From JBBRDU01 sp038203615 (lineage in GTDB: Bacteria > Verrucomicrobiota > Verrucomicrobiia > Chthoniobacterales > UBA10450): DNA of 9,682 nucleotides. The position numbers and the translations under genes are program-made. Shown here in pieces: positions 6,295 to 9,682 of the stretch. Numbering within the stretch: the stretch's first letter is position 1; every line of letters starts with the position of its first letter. Where the stretch lies: assembly GCA_038203615.1 (NCBI GenBank), contig JBBRDU010000111.1, positions 1 to 9,682 on the forward strand. Direction: 5' to 3'. The notes under the pieces were generated by a model. It ran no database searches, was not told the DNA's origin, and saw only the letters and a program-made list of their open reading frames with translations.

Positions 6295-6382
6295 GGGGTT
6301 GAGCGTTGAGCGTTTGCTTCTATTCCCTCCGCTCTCAACCCCTCAACCCCTCAACTCCTCCACCCGTCAACCCCTCAACTTC
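6295..6382. repeat. Octamer array 6 x TCAACCCC with inverted partner
   Basis: Six consecutive 8-bp units fill 6335-6382: units 1, 2 and 5 are exactly TCAACCCC and the others are variants (TCAACTCC, TCCACCCG, TCAACTTC). Upstream, GGGGTTGAG (6295-6303) is a perfect complement of CTCAACCCC (6334-6342 and again 6342-6350), so a hairpin can form in more than one register. A short GTTGAGC doublet (6299-6312) follows the left arm. It lies between the converging cupin and amidase genes and ends 6 bp from the amidase stop, so it may act as a two-way transcription end. Confidence 0.8.
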
Positions 6383-6387
6383 TTCAT

Positions 6388-8112
6388 CTACCGCCGAAAC
6401 GCCTTTCCACTGCCAAAATGATGCGGCAGGTGTCCCTTCCCTGTGAAGACATGCGGCTTCGATGGCAACGCGGCACAGATCCCGGCGTCCGCCGGCTCGG
6501 ACGGCACCATGCCGAGAAACGCCGGTTGCGTGCGAGGCCGGAGCGCTTGCTCGAGATCGTAAGCGAAGGCCAAAAGCTTCGGCTCCTGCAGAAATCCGCT
6601 GTACATCCAGAACCCCGCCGGTTTTCCTTCCGGCGTCAGTCCTAACGGAATCGAGATGTCGGGGTAGCCGGCCACCGCCGCGGGCGACGAGGCAAAGCTG
6701 TAACTCGGCGCCACGATGGCATCGAGTTGATCGCGCTGCAGCGCGGCATCGATCCCGTTCGTGCGCGCAAACAGCAGGTTATCATGTCTGGCCGCCAGGT
6801 AGGCCGGATCATTCAGATCGCCACTGGTCGCTTGCGCCATTTCGAACACTTCCTGGCCAAAGTACTTCATCTCCGCCGGGCAATGCGAAATGTCGAAGGC
6901 GATCAGATCCGCCAGCGTCCGCATGGAAGTATGCTGAAGACCGGCCAGATACTGCGCGATCTGCGCCTTGAACTCCACCAGCAGGACGAGAAACTCGTCG
7001 TTGTAAAACTTGAAGTCGTTAGCCGACGGATCCCCTGTATCGGTGTCCACCAGCGTCGCGCCCAGCTGCGTCATCGCGTTCAGGCCAATCTGGGCCACCG
7101 CGTTGATATCGTCTTCCCCGCCAAAATCCGGCGTGAAATAACGGCGGTCGACACCGATCCGTTTGCCCATTAGCGCGCCGCGGTGCAGGAACATCGTGTA
7201 ATCGCTCGGGACGGAATGCCCCAGGACCTCGCCGAAGGGCGATTGTAGCACATTCAACATGATCGCCACGTCGGTCACCGTTCGCCCCATCGGCCCGGCC
7301 GTGTCCTGACTGTGCGCGATCGGAATGATGCCATCCTGCGCAACGAGTCCCACCGTCGGCTTCAGACCGACCACCAGGTTGTTGCCGGACGGGCACACGA
7401 TCGATCCATCCGTCTCGGTGCCCACCGCCACCGCGCAGAGATTGGCCGCGGTCGCCGCCGCCGAGCCCGAGCTCGAGCCGCACGGATCGAAACTCAGCAG
7501 GTACGGATCGCGCGTGAAGCTGCCCCGTGCGCTCCAACCATTGAAAGGCGCAAACCCGCGGAAATTCGCCCACTCAGAAAGATTCGCCTTCCCCAAAATG
7601 ACCGCGCCGGCCGCGCGCAAACGGTTCACGATCACGGAATCTGCTGGCACCCGGCTGTTCACCAGCGCGAGCGACCCGGCCGTGGTCTGCATATTATCGG
7701 CCGTGGCGACGTTATCCTTCACTAAAACGGGGATGCCATGCAGAGGGCCGCGCACATGCCCGGCGCGACGTTCGTTATCCAGGCCCGCGGCGATGGCCAC
7801 CGCTTGGGGATTGGTTTCGATGACCGCCCCGAGCAGAGGGTTGAGATCTTTGATTCGCTGCAGGTAACCCAGCGTTAATTGCCGGCTGCTCAGCGCTCCC
7901 GAAGCAAACATCGCCTGTAATTGCGGGATCGACGCCTCGATCCAGGGCGCGCCATTGGTTGAGCCGGCGGCCATCCCCGCGCGCGGGACGAGCGAGGCCA
8001 GCCCACCGGCCAAAAGAGCGGCGCTACCTCCAAGAGTCGTGCCAAGAAAAGTCCGGCGACTCACACCATCATTATGAGAGAGCGGAAAACGATCAAAGGG
8101 TTCGGGGTTCAT
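6388..8112 (-). CDS. Tat-exported amidase-signature family hydrolase
   Basis: 574 residues. Amidase-signature enzymes hydrolyse amide bonds with a Ser-cisSer-Lys triad. The triad is visible: K132 in VPVLVKDN, the cis-serine S213 in CGSSSGSAAA, and the nucleophile S237 in GTETDGSIVCPSG. GLKPTVGLV and HSQDTAGPMGRTV, typical of the signature region, follow. The N-terminus is a twin-arginine signal: SRRTFLG (18-24), a hydrophobic stretch to about residue 42, and a likely cleavage after AGMAAG near 45-50. The enzyme is thus probably folded before export. ATG 8110-8112 is the start, with AAGG just upstream; the next in-frame ATG would remove the Tat motif. The C-terminal part is divergent, so substrate (amide, nitrile-derived amide, peptide or other) cannot be assigned. 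It lies downstream of the ABM gene on the same strand with a 124-bp gap holding a repeat hairpin, so co-transcription is uncertain. Confidence 0.93.
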   Translation of the reverse strand: MNPEPFDRFPLSHNDGVSRRTFLGTTLGGSAALLAGGLASLVPRAGMAAGSTNGAPWIEASIPQLQAMFASGALSSRQLTLGYLQRIKDLNPLLGAVIETNPQAVAIAAGLDNERRAGHVRGPLHGIPVLVKDNVATADNMQTTAGSLALVNSRVPADSVIVNRLRAAGAVILGKANLSEWANFRGFAPFNGWSARGSFTRDPYLLSFDPCGSSSGSAAATAANLCAVAVGTETDGSIVCPSGNNLVVGLKPTVGLVAQDGIIPIAHSQDTAGPMGRTVTDVAIMLNVLQSPFGEVLGHSVPSDYTMFLHRGALMGKRIGVDRRYFTPDFGGEDDINAVAQIGLNAMTQLGATLVDTDTGDPSANDFKFYNDEFLVLLVEFKAQIAQYLAGLQHTSMRTLADLIAFDISHCPAEMKYFGQEVFEMAQATSGDLNDPAYLAARHDNLLFARTNGIDAALQRDQLDAIVAPSYSFASSPAAVAGYPDISIPLGLTPEGKPAGFWMYSGFLQEPKLLAFAYDLEQALRPRTQPAFLGMVPSEPADAGICAALPSKPHVFTGKGHLPHHFGSGKAFRR

Positions 8113-8229
8113 AACCTTGATTTTCGCATACCCCGTCCCCTGCCGGCAAGACCGAACTCCAGCTAATTTCGCTCAATCAACCGTAGGACCCCGCCGGGCA
8201 TACTCCGCCGAAGGGCGCCTCTTCTGTAG

Positions 8230-8248
8230 CGGCGGTCTATGACCGCCG
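8230..8248. repeat. Dispersed hairpin B, copy 2
   Basis: CGGCGGTC (8230-8237), loop TAT, GACCGCCG (8241-8248) form a perfect 8-bp stem with a 3-nt loop. The related hairpin at 5486-5504 differs by three bases, two of them in the loop. The ABM gene's stop codon (8237-8239) lies inside this hairpin, so the repeat has supplied the end of that reading frame. Confidence 0.75.
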
Positions 8249-8668
8249 TTCCTCACATTTGTAGGGCACGCGCTCCGCTTGCCACGCTTCAACGCTTCCC
8301 CTTTCAGCTTCCGCTTTTCCGCTTTCTATAACAAAGAATGCCGGCTTCAGATGAGCCAGCGGGCCCTTCAATTTCTCCAGTTCCCCCGCTGGCCCGTGAA
8401 CTTCAATCCGGATCAGGTCAGCAATCTTGAGCGCTTCCGCGAGCATCGCACCAACGTGATCGAAATGGACAAGAAGCCCCTCAGCATCGACATACCCTTC
8501 GCGACAAAAAACTACATCACCATTGATGGTGAACTCATAGAAAAGATTCTTCTCCTCGGTAGCCGTTTTCTCGATGAAACCCGGCAACGCCGCCTTCAGC
8601 GTTTCGAGTTTCCCCGGATGCACTTTGAAATACGGGTGAAGACTGACGAAGTTCGATCGCGCGCTCAT
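8237..8668 (-). CDS. ABM-domain (quinol monooxygenase-like) protein with added tail
   Basis: 143 residues. The first about 114 fit the antibiotic-biosynthesis-monooxygenase (ABM) fold: strand NFVSLHPYFKV, helix GKLETLKAALPGFIEKTATEE, strand LFYEFTINGDVVFCREGYVD, helix LLVHFDHVGAMLAEALKIAD, strand IRIEVHGPAGELEKLKGPLA. EGLLVHF resembles the family's E..H signature region. Family members oxidise quinols or polyketides without cofactors, or act as small ligand-binding proteins; the sequence does not say which. From about S116 to the end the product becomes Glu/Lys/Arg/Ala-rich and is encoded by purine-rich DNA followed by a known-in-window hairpin repeat, ending YKCEERRS. This tail looks like former intergenic DNA. 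The ATG at 8666-8668 is the start; no strong ribosome site is visible. The gene precedes the amidase on the same strand. Confidence 0.85.
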   Translation of the reverse strand: MSARSNFVSLHPYFKVHPGKLETLKAALPGFIEKTATEEKNLFYEFTINGDVVFCREGYVDAEGLLVHFDHVGAMLAEALKIADLIRIEVHGPAGELEKLKGPLAHLKPAFFVIESGKAEAERGSVEAWQAERVPYKCEERRS

Positions 8669-8729
8669 GTCCGCACCGTAAACCCCGCGCCCAGACCCGT
8701 CGAGCGAGTCCCCTTTCCTGCTTCCTTAG

Positions 8730-8782
8730 TGTGGGAGGCCCTCCGCGTCGCGACCTCCCAAAAACCTTAGCCGCTCCGCTCC
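8730..8782. repeat. Dispersed repeat A, copy 2
   Basis: A 53-bp segment matching 5381-5435: TGTGGGAGG, CCTCCGCG, CGCGACCTCCCAAAA and TAGCCGCTCCGCTC occur in the same order. TGGGAGG pairs with CCTCCCA as in copy 1. It lies 62 bp upstream of the ABM start, in the space between divergent genes. Confidence 0.8.
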
Positions 8783-8824
8783 GTCGGGGTGTCTTGACCG
8801 CCCCCCGCAGGCCGCCATCTGCCG

Positions 8825-8845
8825 TCTGACCTCTGACCTCTGACG
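8825..8845. repeat. Short heptamer tandem, 3 x TCTGACC
   Basis: TCTGACC occurs twice in a row, then TCTGACG. A related ATCTGCC lies just before (8817-8823), and TCTGACC appears again near 8957. It is another short tandem family distinct from those at 614-669 and 6335-6382. Confidence 0.6.
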
Positions 8846-8864
8846 TCCGTCATGTCCGGGGAGC

Positions 8865-8904
8865 ACACGCGGCTCGCGTGTTGGTCTCGGCGGCTCGCCG
8901 AGAC
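8865..8904. repeat. Twin hairpins with the same apex
   Basis: Hairpin 1: ACACGCG (8865-8871), loop GCT, CGCGTGT (8875-8881). Hairpin 2: GTCTCGGCG (8884-8892), loop GCT, CGCCGAGAC (8896-8904). Both stems are perfect (7 and 9 bp), only two bases apart, and share the apical sequence GCGGCTCGC. They read the same fold on either strand. Possible functions are a repeat unit, RNA 3' structure or protein-binding site; nothing decides. Confidence 0.75.
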
Positions 8905-8961
8905 TAACTTTTCGCACCTCTTCACCAACCGCTCAAGATGCCGAAGTCCTCCGATATCTGA

Positions 8962-9056
8962 CCTCTGGCCGAAGGCCTCGCCTGGCTGCTTCACCTCCCG
9001 CTGTTACAACGCCAGAGGCGAGCTAGTCGCATCGATTATAGTGTCGGAGGTAACAG
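8962..9056 (+). other. Overlapping alternative stems before a strong ribosome site
   Basis: GCCAGAGG (9011-9018) can pair perfectly with CCTCTGGC (8962-8969), or, as part of 9011-9022, with CTCGCCTGGC (8977-8986) allowing a 2-nt bulge. The two pairings exclude each other. CTGTTAC (9001-9007) also pairs with GTAACAG (9050-9056), which overlaps the end of a GGAGGT site. This is suggestive of a leader structure but could be chance in GC-rich repeat-bearing DNA. Confidence 0.2.
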
Positions 9057-9248
9057 TGAAGGCTGAGAACCTGGGAACCTGAAGGCGGAAATCGGAGAAG
9101 ACTTAGAAGCCGCCGCCGGCTCGCAAATGCTTTCGGAGTCGCCCCATTCGCCGAAATCGCAGCTGATCTGAAGAATAACGCCGTCAAACTCGCTAGAGGC
9201 GGCGCGGCGGCGCGTCCCAAACGCCAGAAACTAGACGCGAGTTATTAG
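9046..9248 (+). pseudogene. Possible decayed small gene
   Basis: A strong Shine-Dalgarno GGAGGT (9046-9051) is followed by GTG at 9056, but the frame stops after eight codons (VKAENLGT). Protein-like stretches then appear in two other frames: KAEIGEDLEAAAGSQ from 9082, and NAFGVAPFAEIAADLKNN from 9126, continuing to KRQKLDASY and a TAG at 9246-9248. The last 41 codons resemble a soluble helical protein terminus, with a basic patch. One or two frameshifts would join a ribosome site, a short N-terminus and this C-terminus into a product of about 60 residues. I do not recognise the family. It may equally be coincidence; confidence is low. Confidence 0.3.
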
Positions 9249-9297
9249 GACGTACCGGAGCTTTCTTTGTAATTATTATCGCCCTACTATCGCCGGC

Positions 9298-9682
9298 ATG
9301 ATCATCAGACTTGCCGTGTTGCTCTCGGTCGCGCTCGTTCTCCCGTCGCTTGTTTACAGCCAGGACATGAATATCGACGAAGAGATTAAGAAAGCACTCG
9401 CCGCTCCGCCAAAGTCGAAAGCGGAGATGAAAGCGATGGAGCAGAAGCAGGAGGCCGAACTGAAGGAGATGACGGCCGACAGCGATCAGGAAGAGGCCGA
9501 GGCGAAGGCTAAACAAAAAGCGGCGGCGCAAGCTGCGCTGCCTGCGAAAGGGCCGGTCGCGCTGCCTCTTTGGACCCCGCAGGTGCCGCAATTTACGCCA
9601 TCCGGCGCGCCCACCCGCAAACTGGTCGATGGCCAGCCGAGAACCGTGCTCACCGGGACGTCGCTCCTTCCGCCCGCCGCAT
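9298..9682 (+). CDS. Exported Ala/Glu/Lys-rich protein, 5' part
   Basis: The ATG at 9298-9300 opens a frame that runs off the right edge, giving 128 residues. Residues 1-22 are a signal peptide: IIR, a hydrophobic core (LAVLLSVALVLPSLV) and a cleavage region YSQ before DMNIDEE. Residues about 25-80 are rich in E, K, A, M and Q in a heptad-like pattern (for example EEIKKALAAPPKSKAEMK, EQKQEAELKEM), so a helix or coiled coil is likely. After about residue 80 the composition changes to Pro-rich and beta-like (KGPVALPLWTPQVPQFTP, VDGQPRTVLTGTSLLPP). The protein probably acts outside the cytoplasm; its family is not recognised because the rest is missing. No Shine-Dalgarno is obvious. Confidence 0.75.
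   Translation, partial: MIIRLAVLLSVALVLPSLVYSQDMNIDEEIKKALAAPPKSKAEMKAMEQKQEAELKEMTADSDQEEAEAKAKQKAAAQAALPAKGPVALPLWTPQVPQFTPSGAPTRKLVDGQPRTVLTGTSLLPPAA

Noticed and set aside
7019..7573. 184-codon minus-strand frame inside the amidase region
   Set aside because: It is a shifted reading of the amidase gene, whose triad and signature motifs establish the true frame.
8279..8770. 163-codon + frame opposite the ABM gene
   Set aside because: It runs through repeat A and antisense to a recognisable ABM domain; no family features.
9193..9591. 132-codon minus-strand frame
   Set aside because: It is antisense to the exported Ala/Glu/Lys-rich protein, whose signal peptide and composition are convincing; the antisense product is Arg/Leu-rich shadow.

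Overview
The window is a high-GC bacterial chromosome segment with short, unrelated transcription units on both strands. Its intergenic spaces are unusually rich in dispersed hairpins and 7-8 bp tandem repeats. Together with many proteins carrying export signals, this fits a soil-type Verrucomicrobiota genome (Spartobacteria/Chthoniobacterales-like). That assignment is inferred from style and recalled families; there is no rRNA or other marker here that settles it.

Layout, left to right. (a) 3-482 (+): 3' end of an unrecognised protein. (b) 735-3392 (+): an exported M1 zinc aminopeptidase with intact GAMEN and HExxH-X18-E motifs, preceded by eight heptamer repeats. (c) 3393-3731: non-coding, holding a GC palindrome and an 84-bp two-hairpin REP/BIME-like element. 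(d) 4984 down to 3732 (-): a GNAT acetyltransferase followed 32 bp later by an M50 (site-2-protease-like) membrane metallopeptidase, probably co-transcribed. (e) 5118-5291 (+): a 57-codon gene for ribosomal protein L34 (rpmH) with a good sigma70-type promoter and a candidate terminator, but with no rnpA beside it. (f) 5292-5713: repeat-filled spacer. (g) 5714-6241 (+): an exported single-domain cupin, convergent across an octamer repeat array with (h) 8112-6388 (-): a Tat-exported amidase-signature hydrolase. (i) 8668-8237 (-): an ABM-fold (quinol-monooxygenase-like) protein whose C-terminal tail appears to be built from repeat DNA. (j) 8669-9297: a 629-bp non-coding stretch with repeats, twin hairpins and a possible decayed gene. 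(k) 9298 to the right edge (+): start of an exported, Ala/Glu/Lys-rich protein.

The genes do not form one pathway. They look like independent housekeeping and envelope functions: peptide and amide hydrolysis outside the cytoplasm, membrane proteolysis, and translation. I see no CRISPR array, tRNA, rRNA, transposase, phage gene or defence cassette. The most interesting material is non-coding: several repeat families in nearly every gap, apparent repeat-to-coding conversion at the end of the ABM gene, an rpmH separated from rnpA, and a decayed region at 8.9-9.25 kb. I do not find convincing evidence for a wholly new system.
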